Below, piece after piece: positions 6,601 to 13,564 of a DNA stretch of 19,360 nucleotides (position 1 is its first letter; each line of letters opens with the position of its first letter). Under the pieces are notes generated by a model. The model saw nothing but the letters and a program-made list of their open reading frames with translations, did no database searches and was not told where the DNA came from. The stretch comes from Patescibacteria group bacterium (GTDB taxonomy: Bacteria > Patescibacteriota > Minisyncoccia > Phycocordibacterales > UBA12079), in NCBI GenBank assembly GCA_018821685.1, contig JAHJLO010000090.1:1-19360 (forward strand), read 5' to 3'. The position numbers and the translations under genes were made by a program.

Positions 6601-6996
6601 TTACTCTGTAGTTGTCCCGTCAAAATGTTCATCATCAGCTTCTGCTTCTTCCTTATTGGCGTGTACCACGTCATGTCGGTGGTGTGCAGGAGAATAAATA
6701 GTGTAAAGTTTCATCTCTTCATCTGATTCATTTACAATATTGTGCTCTGTTCCTGCTGGGATAACAACAGCAAAATCATCTTCAATAGGAGTTTCCACTC
6801 CGTCTAAAATAGACTTTCCTTTTCCTTCCTCAATTCTAATAAATTGATCGGTATCATCATGAACCTCCATTCCAATATCCTCTCCTGGTTTTAGACTCAT
6901 CACAACAAGCTGACTTAATTTAGCTGTATAAAGCACTTTTCGAAAATTTGTATTTTCTTTTGTTACGTCTTCTATATTTTGTATATATCCTTTCAT
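6601..6996 (-). CDS. Single-domain cupin protein
   Basis: A 131-residue small cytoplasmic protein with a single cupin beta-barrel. The first motif is MEVHDDTDQFIRIEEGKG (43-60) with His46, and the second is VIPAGTEHNIVN (78-89) with His85; these are likely metal ligands. It ends with YSPAHHRHDVVHANKEEAEADD and an acidic tail. The same arrangement is common in small bacterial cupins, but substrate or enzyme activity cannot be assigned. The ATG at 6996 has no Shine-Dalgarno; TAAAAT ends 9 nt upstream (7006-7011), again the leaderless arrangement. It is downstream of secA, separated by 50 nt, with no terminator visible between them. Confidence 0.88.
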   Translation of the reverse strand: MKGYIQNIEDVTKENTNFRKVLYTAKLSQLVVMSLKPGEDIGMEVHDDTDQFIRIEEGKGKSILDGVETPIEDDFAVVIPAGTEHNIVNESDEEMKLYTIYSPAHHRHDVVHANKEEAEADDEHFDGTTTE

Positions 6997-7046
6997 ATTT
7001 TTATTATTTTAATTATTAATTACCTTAATTTTAACATTTTTTTAAT

Positions 7047-9587
7047 TTATTTACCGTGGCATTTTTTGTATTTCTTGCCAGAGCCACAACTACAAGGATC
7101 ATTTCTTCCAATTTTATCCTCGCCCGTTTTTACAACAGGTTTTTGTACAGTCTCTTCAGCCGAGCTCCCTTCTTTTTCAGCGATACTCTTAGCTTGCTCT
7201 TGAGTTACTTGCATTTTTTGTTGTTCTCGAACAAATGCCCCAGCTCCCATGCTTGGAATAAAGTGCAAAATCTTTTCATTTATAACAAACTGCATTTCTT
7301 TGAACAACTGAAGTCCTTCCTTTTTATATTCGACAAGAGGGTCTCTCTGTCCGTAGGCACGTAAATTAACAGACGAACGTAAATAATCCATTAGCTCTAA
7401 GTGTTCAACCCAAAGAGTATCAATTGTTTGCAACATTAATCTTCTCATCACAGCAAAGAATTCTTCATCCCCCAGTAACTCTCTTTTCTCTAAGATAATT
7501 TTTTCGTTACTTTCACGAGTTCCAAATTCTTCTTCGATTTCAACATTAACCGGGACGCTGTAGAGGTCATCAAGAATTTTATTTAAAGAATCTTCAATGT
7601 CTTTGTCTTTTCCAAATAGGATATCTCTTCTCCTTCCATAAACTGTATTTCTCTGGAAACTCATAACATCATCATATTTCAAAACATGCTGTCGAGAATC
7701 AAAATTAAATCCTTCTATTTTTGTTTGAGCTGCCTCAAGAGAATTAGTTATCATTCTATTTTGGATCGCTTCATCTTCAGGAATACCCAATCTCCCCATC
7801 ATCTTTTTAACGACATCAGAAGCAAAAACTCTCATCAAAGAATCTTCCATGGAAACAAAGAATTGAGTCTCTCCTGGGTCACCCTGACGCCCAGAACGAC
7901 CTCTCAACTGGTTATCGATTCTTCTCGATTCGTGTCTTTCTGTTCCAATTACAAACAAACCTCCTAAAGCTTTAACCTCTTCATATTTTTCTTTATCAAA
8001 AGGAATACCACCAAGTTTAATATCGACTCCACGACCAGCCATGTTTGTAGCAACGGTTACTCTTCCTTTTTCTCCAGCTCCGGCTACAATCTCTCCTTCA
8101 TTTTCATGATTTTTTGCATTCAAAACTTCGTGTTGGACGCCCTCGGCTCTCAAGTATTGTGAAAGTAATTCATTTTTTTCGATAGAAACAGTACCAATCA
8201 AAACTGGCTGACCTTTTTGGTTTAACTCTTTTACTTTACGAGCAAGTGCTCTAAATTTTCCTTTTTCAGTTTGAAAAATTAAATCTTCGCAATCAATTCT
8301 CTTGATATCCCGATGAGTAGGAATCAACGTAACATTAAGACCATAAACTTTATAAAATTCTTCAGAAGATGTTTCTGCTGTACCTGTCATACCTGAAAGT
8401 TTCTTATAAAGACGGAAATAGTTTTGATATGTAATAGAAGCAAAAGTTCTCGATTCTTTTTGAACCTCAACTCCCTCTTTAGCTTCAATGGCTTGGTGCA
8501 AACCTTCAGACCATCGTCTTCCTGGTTGCATACGCCCTGTAAATTCATCAACAATCACAATTTGACCATCCTTAACAACATAATCTTTATTATTTTCAAA
8601 AAGAGCTTTGGCTCGAACAGCTGTTTCAAGATGATGAACAAATTTAACTCCCTTCTCTGTATAAATGTTTTCAATTCCTAAATGCTTTTCGGCTTTCTCA
8701 ATTCCAGCATCGGTTAATTTAATTGCTTTATATTTTTCTTCAACAGTAAAATCTTGTTCTTTAATCATCATCCCTGCGATTAAAGCAAATTTTGCATATA
8801 AATCTTCAGAATCTCCCGCTGGTGCAGAAATAATTAAAGGGGTTCTCGCCTCATCAATCAAAATGGAGTCGATTTCATCGACAATTGCAAAATTATATTC
8901 TCTTTGACGAATCTCTTCTTTTCTATATTCAATATTGTCTCTTAAGTAATCAAATCCGAATTCATTATTAGTTCCGTAGGTAATATCAGCTTGATAGGCT
9001 TCCCTTCTTGTACACTTCTGTAAAAATTCATCAACAACTTTATAAGAACCTTCTTCATCTCTTTCTTCATCTAATTGTTCTCCCGTCTGAGTTGGATCGT
9101 AAAGATAAGAAGTATCACTATTTATAATTCCAACAGAAAGCCCCAAAGCATTATAAATTTGTCCCATCCAAACGGCATCTCTCCTTGAAAGATAATCATT
9201 AACAGTAACAACATGAGCCCCTTTACCAGAAAGAGCATTTAAATAAACAGGTAAGGTTCCAACCAGAGTTTTTCCCTCTCCCGTTCTCATTTCAGCAATT
9301 CTTTTTTGATGTAAAGCGATTCCTCCAATAAGCTGAACATCATAATGCCTTTCACCAAGAGTTCTTTTTGCCGTTTCTCGAACAACAGCAAAAGCTTCTG
9401 GAAGTAAGTCGTCTTCAGTTTCACCTTTTTTTAATCTATCCTTAAACTCCTGTGTTTTATTTTTTAGTTCTTCATCAGACAATGGAGAAATACTCTCTTC
9501 GAAAGAGTTTATTTTTTCTACTATTGGTTGTATCGTTTTTAAATACTTTTTATTTTCGTCACCAAATATCTTCTTTAAAAAATTCAT
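7047..9587 (-). CDS. secA: Protein translocase ATPase SecA
   Basis: An 846-residue ATPase driving export of unfolded proteins through SecYEG at the inner face of the membrane. Domains appear in full: Walker A MRTGEGKT (100-107), VDEIDSILIDEARTPLIIS (236-254), the preprotein-binding region, GRGVDIKLGG and RRIDNQLRGRSGRQGDPG in the second nucleotide-binding fold, the helical scaffold/wing, and a C-terminal zinc-binding tail GRNDPCSCGSGKKYKKCHGK (827-846) with the CxC-x8-CH pattern for SecB or ribosome contact. A charged insert of about 30 residues (around 158-188, DPTQTGEQLDEERDEEG) lengthens the first nucleotide-binding domain. Length is normal. The ATG at 9587 has no Shine-Dalgarno; TAAACT (9594-9599) ends 6 nt upstream. 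Confidence 0.98.
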   Translation of the reverse strand: MNFLKKIFGDENKKYLKTIQPIVEKINSFEESISPLSDEELKNKTQEFKDRLKKGETEDDLLPEAFAVVRETAKRTLGERHYDVQLIGGIALHQKRIAEMRTGEGKTLVGTLPVYLNALSGKGAHVVTVNDYLSRRDAVWMGQIYNALGLSVGIINSDTSYLYDPTQTGEQLDEERDEEGSYKVVDEFLQKCTRREAYQADITYGTNNEFGFDYLRDNIEYRKEEIRQREYNFAIVDEIDSILIDEARTPLIISAPAGDSEDLYAKFALIAGMMIKEQDFTVEEKYKAIKLTDAGIEKAEKHLGIENIYTEKGVKFVHHLETAVRAKALFENNKDYVVKDGQIVIVDEFTGRMQPGRRWSEGLHQAIEAKEGVEVQKESRTFASITYQNYFRLYKKLSGMTGTAETSSEEFYKVYGLNVTLIPTHRDIKRIDCEDLIFQTEKGKFRALARKVKELNQKGQPVLIGTVSIEKNELLSQYLRAEGVQHEVLNAKNHENEGEIVAGAGEKGRVTVATNMAGRGVDIKLGGIPFDKEKYEEVKALGGLFVIGTERHESRRIDNQLRGRSGRQGDPGETQFFVSMEDSLMRVFASDVVKKMMGRLGIPEDEAIQNRMITNSLEAAQTKIEGFNFDSRQHVLKYDDVMSFQRNTVYGRRRDILFGKDKDIEDSLNKILDDLYSVPVNVEIEEEFGTRESNEKIILEKRELLGDEEFFAVMRRLMLQTIDTLWVEHLELMDYLRSSVNLRAYGQRDPLVEYKKEGLQLFKEMQFVINEKILHFIPSMGAGAFVREQQKMQVTQEQAKSIAEKEGSSAEETVQKPVVKTGEDKIGRNDPCSCGSGKKYKKCHGK

Positions 9588-9664
9588 TACATCAGTTTAA
9601 CACAAACAAAGCACTAAATAAATATTTAATCTGCCAGCTAAATCACAAACATACCACTAAACCC

Positions 9665-9693
9665 TTGACTATATTAGCAAAATAATTTATAAA
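9665..9693 (+). promoter_or_regulatory. Promoter of the 9744 gene
   Basis: TTGACT (9665-9670), 17 bp, TATAAA (9688-9693): 5 of 6 matches in each box. Predicted start near 9700, so a leader of about 44 nt with GAGAGG at 9735-9740. Confidence 0.7.
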
Positions 9694-9743
9694 TATAGGT
9701 AGAAGCGTAACTAAATAAAGATATCAACAACAAAGAGAGGTTC

Positions 9744-9953
9744 ATGATGAAAATGGTAACAGGTAGTAACAAATGTCCTCATGGTAAGATTTTTATCGGA
9801 GAAGGCCCCAGAACCGCCTTAAAAATAGGTAGTCTCTCTTCTGAAATTCTGGCACAATACTTTAGATGTGCTGGGGATTGTGGAACAGAATACATTCTGA
9901 ATACCAGTAATAACGAACTCACCGAATTAAAACCTCGAGTGATGTGCTCCTAA
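9744..9953 (+). CDS. Unknown 69-residue Cys-containing protein
   Basis: I do not recognise this small soluble protein. It contains a CPHG motif (11-14), CAGDC (42-46) and a Cys near the C-terminus (68). A C-x-H plus C-x3-C set could bind zinc, but this is an inference from spacing alone. Two ATGs stand in tandem at 9744 and 9747; GAGAGG (9735-9740) is 3 and 6 nt away respectively, so the second may be the real start. It has its own promoter and terminator, and lies opposite in orientation to all genes around it. Its expression signals are among the best in the window, which argues that it is a real gene despite its length. Confidence 0.7.
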   Translation: MMKMVTGSNKCPHGKIFIGEGPRTALKIGSLSSEILAQYFRCAGDCGTEYILNTSNNELTELKPRVMCS

Positions 9954-9980
9954 ATAATTTTCAGATGCATCAAGAAGAAG

Positions 9981-10017
9981 AAAAGGCAGTTCTCGAAACG
10001 AGAACTGCCTTTTTTAA
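9981..10017. terminator. Bidirectional intrinsic terminator
   Basis: A perfect 15-bp stem (AAAAGGCAGTTCTCG, 9981-9995, with 9999-10013), AAA loop, followed by a T-run on the plus strand and with an A-run on its other side. It lies between the convergent 9744 gene and the 10049 gene and can serve both. Confidence 0.9.
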
Positions 10018-10048
10018 TTTTCCGAAAAAACTTTTCAGTTTTTTGGAC

Positions 10049-10408
10049 TTAATCTTTAGGAACGATATTTAAAATATCATCCACCGTCATGCTTAATTTT
10101 TCTTCGGCAAATTTAAGCAGGGATCTCCTCTCTTTAATCAACGAAGTTGTTTTTAAAAAAAGAGTGGCTGTTCCAGAAACCAAGGGGGCCATAAAAATGA
10201 GATAAACCCATATCTCTCCCCCCAGTCTAAAATTTTCCCAATTAAAAATTTGGTATCCAAAATACAACACAACAGATCCTAATCCCAAAGTGCAAAAACC
10301 AAAAAACGATATTGTGAATCTTGTTGGACAATGATTTGCTTTCAAAAGGACACCTCTAGAAACAGAGTTTCCAATGGGAATTCCTTTTCCAACATTTCCT
10401 TTTTCCAT
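10049..10408 (-). CDS. Unknown two-pass membrane protein
   Basis: A 119-residue protein not recognised. Two hydrophobic segments, about 31-55 (FTISFFGFCTLGLGSVVLYF) and 66-88 (IWVYLIFMAPLVSGTATLFL), are flanked by a hydrophilic N-terminal region of ~30 residues and a charged C-terminal helix. The ATG has GGAGG 5 nt upstream. It follows the 10443 gene by 34 nt, with no terminator between, so the two probably form an operon of small membrane proteins ending at the shared bidirectional terminator. Function unknown. Confidence 0.68.
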   Translation of the reverse strand: MEKGNVGKGIPIGNSVSRGVLLKANHCPTRFTISFFGFCTLGLGSVVLYFGYQIFNWENFRLGGEIWVYLIFMAPLVSGTATLFLKTTSLIKERRSLLKFAEEKLSMTVDDILNIVPKD

Positions 10409-10442
10409 GTTTTCCTCCGTAAGCTCTTAAATTTAGGATGAA

Positions 10443-10952
10443 TCATTTACCGTGGTAGGTGCTTTGCTCTCGACGAAACAATAATTCAGAAGAGATAATT
10501 CCAAAAATAAAGTTCAGTGAGATTAAAACGATTGACCATCTAGGAAATTTCTCAATAATAGGAAGAGAGAAAACCCCAGCGAAGAAACTTAGAGTTCCAA
10601 CTGCTTGTAATAAATCATGGTAATAATCAGCTTCCCTTAATCCCTTTTTAATTCTTTGATCAATCTCTCTCTTAATGGCTTTTCCCCTGACAAGCTTCGA
10701 ATTTCTTACTTGATAATGAATAAAAGTGAGAAACAAGATAATAAAGATCGATTCCAAGAATCTTTCTTCCACAAGTTTTTTACCACCAAAGTAAACCATC
10801 AAAAAAACAGTCCGAGCAAAAAAATGTAGACAATTTTGATAATACCGAGGTGAGTGAGAAAAAATTGTCTTATCAATTCCAAAAAGGAAACCTATTCTAG
10901 GTATGACTCTTAATCTACCTAGATGCCATATAAGGCAATATATTTCAAACAC
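10443..10952 (-). CDS. Unknown multi-pass membrane protein (GTG start)
   Basis: A 169-residue protein not recognised. Hydrophobic segments lie near 44-56, 66-80 (FLESIFIILFLTFIH), 113-132 and 139-158 (WSIVLISLNFIFGIISSELL), with a basic stretch between (KLVRGKAIKREIDQRIKKG). The start is a GTG at 10952-10950, supported by AAGGAGG 6 nt upstream. First gene of a probable two-gene operon with the 10049 gene. A weak 6-bp hairpin (10980-10997) lies between it and murB and may be a poor terminator or operator. The function cannot be inferred from context. Confidence 0.65.
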   Translation of the reverse strand: MFEIYCLIWHLGRLRVIPRIGFLFGIDKTIFSHSPRYYQNCLHFFARTVFLMVYFGGKKLVEERFLESIFIILFLTFIHYQVRNSKLVRGKAIKREIDQRIKKGLREADYYHDLLQAVGTLSFFAGVFSLPIIEKFPRWSIVLISLNFIFGIISSELLFRREQSTYHGK

Positions 10953-11025
10953 AATGTCCCTCCTTAAATTTTATTTAATAACTCTTAAAATAGAGTTCAT
11001 CTAAAACTTAATTTCTATAACAACA

Positions 11026-12078
11026 TTACCACTCAACCACTTCAGAATCAATATCTAAACCCGTTTTGTCTTTTACTTCTTTTTGAATTTTTTGGGCAAG
11101 GTTTTTTATATTTTTACAATCAGACTTACCATAATTAACCAGAACTAACGGCTGATTTTCATACAAACCCGCACAACCTTCTTTAAAACCTTTCAAGCCT
11201 AAAATTTTATCTAAAACGTAAGCGAGCGGTATTTTAAACTGTTGACCACTTTCATAATGTGGAAGTTCGGGATATTTTTGAAGAAGTTTATCAAGCTGTT
11301 TTTTTGCAATTGTTGGGTTTTTAAAATACGAACCAGCTGTTCCGACTTTTTCACAATTAGGTAATTTACTCTTTCTAATTTCTATAATCGCATTTCTTAA
11401 CTGTTTTAAAGTAGCCTGTTCTTTTTTAAAATTATGTTTGTCGAAATATTCTTGAATATCCTTGTAATCCATTTTTAATTCTCCTTCTTTTTGGAGATTA
11501 TAAGCAACTCTGGTTACAATCAAATCTTTTCCTTCTTCTTTTTTAAAAATCGAATCACGATAGTTAAACTTACAGAAAACCCCTGTGAGTTTTTTAATTT
11601 CACCTGTTTTTATATCAAAAACCTCAACCCAATTAATAACATCGCAAGCCTCAATACCATAAGCTCCAATATTTTGAACAGCCGAGGCCCCCACTGTTCC
11701 CGGTATAAGAGAAAGGTTTTCTAAACCAGACAGACCTTTTTCAACGCATTTTTCTACAAGGTTGTCCCAAATTTCTCCGGCGCCAGCGGTGACCTGAACA
11801 ATCCCTGAATTATCTCGCTCTGCTTGCGAAGACGGATTTTGTGAAGCAAAATCCGTCCCTTTAATTTCCATTTTTAAAACTAAGCCATCAACACCTTCAT
11901 CAGAAATTAAAAGGTTTGAACCTCCCCCAAGGACAAAAACAGGCAGTGAATTTTGCTTCGCAAAATTCACTGCCTGTTTTAAATCTTCAATACCATTAAT
12001 CACAGCAAAATATTTTGCCTCACCACCCACCTTGAAAGTTGTGTATTCTTTTAATGAAATATTTTTCTGTATCTTCAT
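11026..12078 (-). CDS. murB: UDP-N-acetylenolpyruvoylglucosamine reductase MurB, with a palindrome-encoded insertion
   Basis: A 350-residue FAD enzyme that reduces UDP-GlcNAc-enolpyruvate to UDP-MurNAc with NADPH in peptidoglycan precursor synthesis. Motifs: TTFKVGG (13-19), FVLGGGSNLLISD (48-60) for FAD, SLIPGTVGASAVQNIGAYG (123-141), NYRDS (172-176), AGSYFKNP (248-255) with the catalytic Ser250, and SEV (345-347) with the C-terminal Glu. The C-terminal region matches type I (E. coli-like) MurB. Between IKG and TAGAGE there are about ten more residues than in E. coli MurB; they are encoded in part by an 11-bp-arm palindrome (11831-11857, residues 74-83). A second, perfect palindrome (11936-11980) underlies residues 33-48, where the length is normal. 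No Shine-Dalgarno precedes the ATG. Confidence 0.96.
   Translation of the reverse strand: MKIQKNISLKEYTTFKVGGEAKYFAVINGIEDLKQAVNFAKQNSLPVFVLGGGSNLLISDEGVDGLVLKMEIKGTDFASQNPSSQAERDNSGIVQVTAGAGEIWDNLVEKCVEKGLSGLENLSLIPGTVGASAVQNIGAYGIEACDVINWVEVFDIKTGEIKKLTGVFCKFNYRDSIFKKEEGKDLIVTRVAYNLQKEGELKMDYKDIQEYFDKHNFKKEQATLKQLRNAIIEIRKSKLPNCEKVGTAGSYFKNPTIAKKQLDKLLQKYPELPHYESGQQFKIPLAYVLDKILGLKGFKEGCAGLYENQPLVLVNYGKSDCKNIKNLAQKIQKEVKDKTGLDIDSEVVEW
11819..11857 (-). repeat. Palindromic element 1 inside murB
   Basis: Perfect 11-bp arms (GACGGATTTTG, 11831-11841, and 11847-11857) around 5 nt. On the minus strand the palindrome is followed directly by CGTCTTCGCAAGCAGA (overlapping its arm; 11834-11819). 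The same tail with two changes follows another small hairpin at 15714-15730. It encodes part of the extra residues in MurB (DFASQNPS). Confidence 0.8.
11936..11980. repeat. 45-nt perfect palindrome inside murB
   Basis: Twenty-bp arms (11936-11955 and 11961-11980) around CTTCG; the outer C and G of the loop also pair, leaving a TTC (GAA on the other strand) triloop and 21 bp. The centre ATTTTGC...GCAAAAT is shared with elements at 11831 and 12122. It lies over MurB residues 33-48, which align normally to the family. Confidence 0.9.
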
Positions 12079-12121
12079 AATAAAATAGTTAACAAGTTAA
12101 TATGTTAGTAAGTTTGCGAGT

Positions 12122-12150
12122 AATGAATTTTGCCTTTGGCAAAATTTATT
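12122..12150. repeat. Palindromic element 3 upstream of murB
   Basis: Arms AATGAATTTTGCC (12122-12134) and GGCAAAATTTATT (12138-12150) with a TTT loop and one G-T wobble. The core matches the two palindromes in murB. Confidence 0.75.
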
Positions 12151-12157
12151 CGTCGTC

Positions 12158-12195
12158 TCTGCGTTTATCTGCGTACAATCCGCGTTGATCTGCGA
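12158..12195. repeat. Four-unit degenerate tandem repeat, 10-11 nt period
   Basis: TCTGCGT (12158), TCTGCGT (12168), TCCGCGT (12179) and TCTGCGA (12189), separated by 3-4 nt. It sits in the MFS-murB intergenic region directly between palindromic element 3 and the 12195 inverted repeat. No coding potential. Confidence 0.7.
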
Positions 12196-12290
12196 GAAAT
12201 TAAATCAAACCTCTCCTCAAAGCCTCACCTCTCCCGTCGTTCCACTCCTCCTCGAGGAAAGGCTTTTTCCCAAGGTTTAATTTAATTTCT
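12195..12290 (-). repeat. 18-bp inverted repeat with GC-rich core, overlapping the MFS stop
   Basis: AGAAATTAAATCAAACCT (12195-12212) pairs with 12273-12290 except for one G-T wobble; a second AAAGCCT/AGGCTTT pairing lies inside. The core is unusually purine-rich on the minus strand and includes CCTCGAGG. The right arm overlaps the stop of the MFS gene (12282-12284), exactly as the 4025-4153 element overlaps the helicase stop. It may be a large terminator or a structured 3' end. Confidence 0.7.
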
Positions 12291-13457
12291 TTTATAATCT
12301 TTTCTCAACAAATTCATAACCATGGAAGCACCTGCTCCCAATAAGAAAGTCCATTGCAAAGACAAGAAGGAAGCACCAATTATAATGAAAATCATCGCTA
12401 TAACTTTTCCGAGGTGAACCGCCATTTCATGCAAAACAGTGAACTCATCAACATAATGTTTTTTACTGGCAACAATATCAAAAAACATCGTATCAAAAGA
12501 AGTTCTTGCAAAAATTCTTACAACATTATGATAAACTCCCACGATAAATATATGGAAAGCTGTTAAAACAAAAATTTTGACAATCCACCCGAGAGAATAA
12601 AGAAGTGTTCCAAACTTTAAGAATTTCTTTTTTTCTCCATCACCCCCTTTATCAAGCTTGTCCCCTAAAATAAATTGCAAAACCATTGTAACAACAATAA
12701 TTAAGGCGGATAGGTACCCAACCTCTAAATAATTTCCCTCAAGAATCTGAAACATAAACACCGGCCAAACAACCAAACCAATCATTCCCTCTGCCCCGTC
12801 GGCCATATAGGCATAAAGACTTGATCTATTTTTCTTTGATAGAAGTTCTTTCCAAGATTGTTTGTAATTCCAGTCAAATTTTTCTTCAGTTTTTGGTATT
12901 TTGATTAAAAACAAACCAGCCAAAATATACAAAACGATTCCAATAATAAAAACAGCATCGAATCCATATTTAAGAATAATGAATCCAGAAGCTATAGGAA
13001 GTAATCCTGATAAAATATTTCTCGTTATATCAAAAGCACTCAACTGCTTAGCTCTATCTCCCCCGTCAGAAAATTTAGCAAAATCAACGATATAAGGAAT
13101 CCAATGAGAAATTCTAAATAAAACTAGAACAAAAATAGAAAGAGGGGCTAAATAAAAATAGTTTCCCTTATCCATAAAATAAAGAATTACATACCACAAA
13201 GCTCCAAAAACAAGACTCACTCTTAAAGCCTTTTTAAAGCCAAATCGGTTTAAAAACATGGCTCCAAGAGGAATTGTTACCACATATAGCAAAGATGATA
13301 TCCCAAAAAACGCAACAACCCACCGGATATCGTTATCAAACAATTCAAACAAAAATAAAGGGACAAACAAACCCAAAAAACCTGATGCTACCAGCAAGAC
13401 AACCTTAGTTCCGTACAGATTTAAAAAACCATCTTTGAATTTATTTTTAAAATACAT
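12282..13457 (-). CDS. Major facilitator superfamily transporter
   Basis: A 391-residue integral membrane protein with about 12 hydrophobic segments in two halves joined by a hydrophilic loop (IPKTEEKFDWNYKQSWKELL, near 187-206). The first loop carries the MFS-like GAMFLNRFGFKKALRVSL. Substrate cannot be assigned. Many CPR MFS proteins of this type are uncharacterised. The ATG at 13457 has no Shine-Dalgarno; an AT-rich TTATAA/TATAAA lies only 4-5 nt upstream, so its initiation mode is less clear than for its neighbours. Its 3' end runs into the 12195-12290 inverted repeat. Confidence 0.88.
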   Translation of the reverse strand: MYFKNKFKDGFLNLYGTKVVLLVASGFLGLFVPLFLFELFDNDIRWVVAFFGISSLLYVVTIPLGAMFLNRFGFKKALRVSLVFGALWYVILYFMDKGNYFYLAPLSIFVLVLFRISHWIPYIVDFAKFSDGGDRAKQLSAFDITRNILSGLLPIASGFIILKYGFDAVFIIGIVLYILAGLFLIKIPKTEEKFDWNYKQSWKELLSKKNRSSLYAYMADGAEGMIGLVVWPVFMFQILEGNYLEVGYLSALIIVVTMVLQFILGDKLDKGGDGEKKKFLKFGTLLYSLGWIVKIFVLTAFHIFIVGVYHNVVRIFARTSFDTMFFDIVASKKHYVDEFTVLHEMAVHLGKVIAMIFIIIGASFLSLQWTFLLGAGASMVMNLLRKDYKRN

Positions 13458-13498
13458 ATTTTTTATAATTAAGAACTTACTAACAGATAAATTAAATC

Positions 13499-13564
13499 TT
13501 ATTGCCTTCCTGACAAAATTTCATTAATGTAGTATTCTCCCTGTTCCTTAAAGCTTGGGTCGAT
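13499..13564 (-). pseudogene. Cut-off C-terminal tail of the O-antigen-ligase/TPR protein
   Basis: In the same frame as the gene, directly after its TAA (13565-13567), 21 sense codons read IDPSFKEQGEYY then INEILSGRQ and stop with TAA. This looks like the normal end of a TPR protein (..EIDPSFKEQ..). A GAA-to-TAA change at one codon would explain it; a sequence error or readthrough are alternatives. Confidence 0.7.

Noticed and set aside
10980..10997. Terminator of murB
   Set aside because: The AACTCT/AGAGTT stem is only 6 bp, AT-rich and without a proper T-run; too weak to list as a feature.
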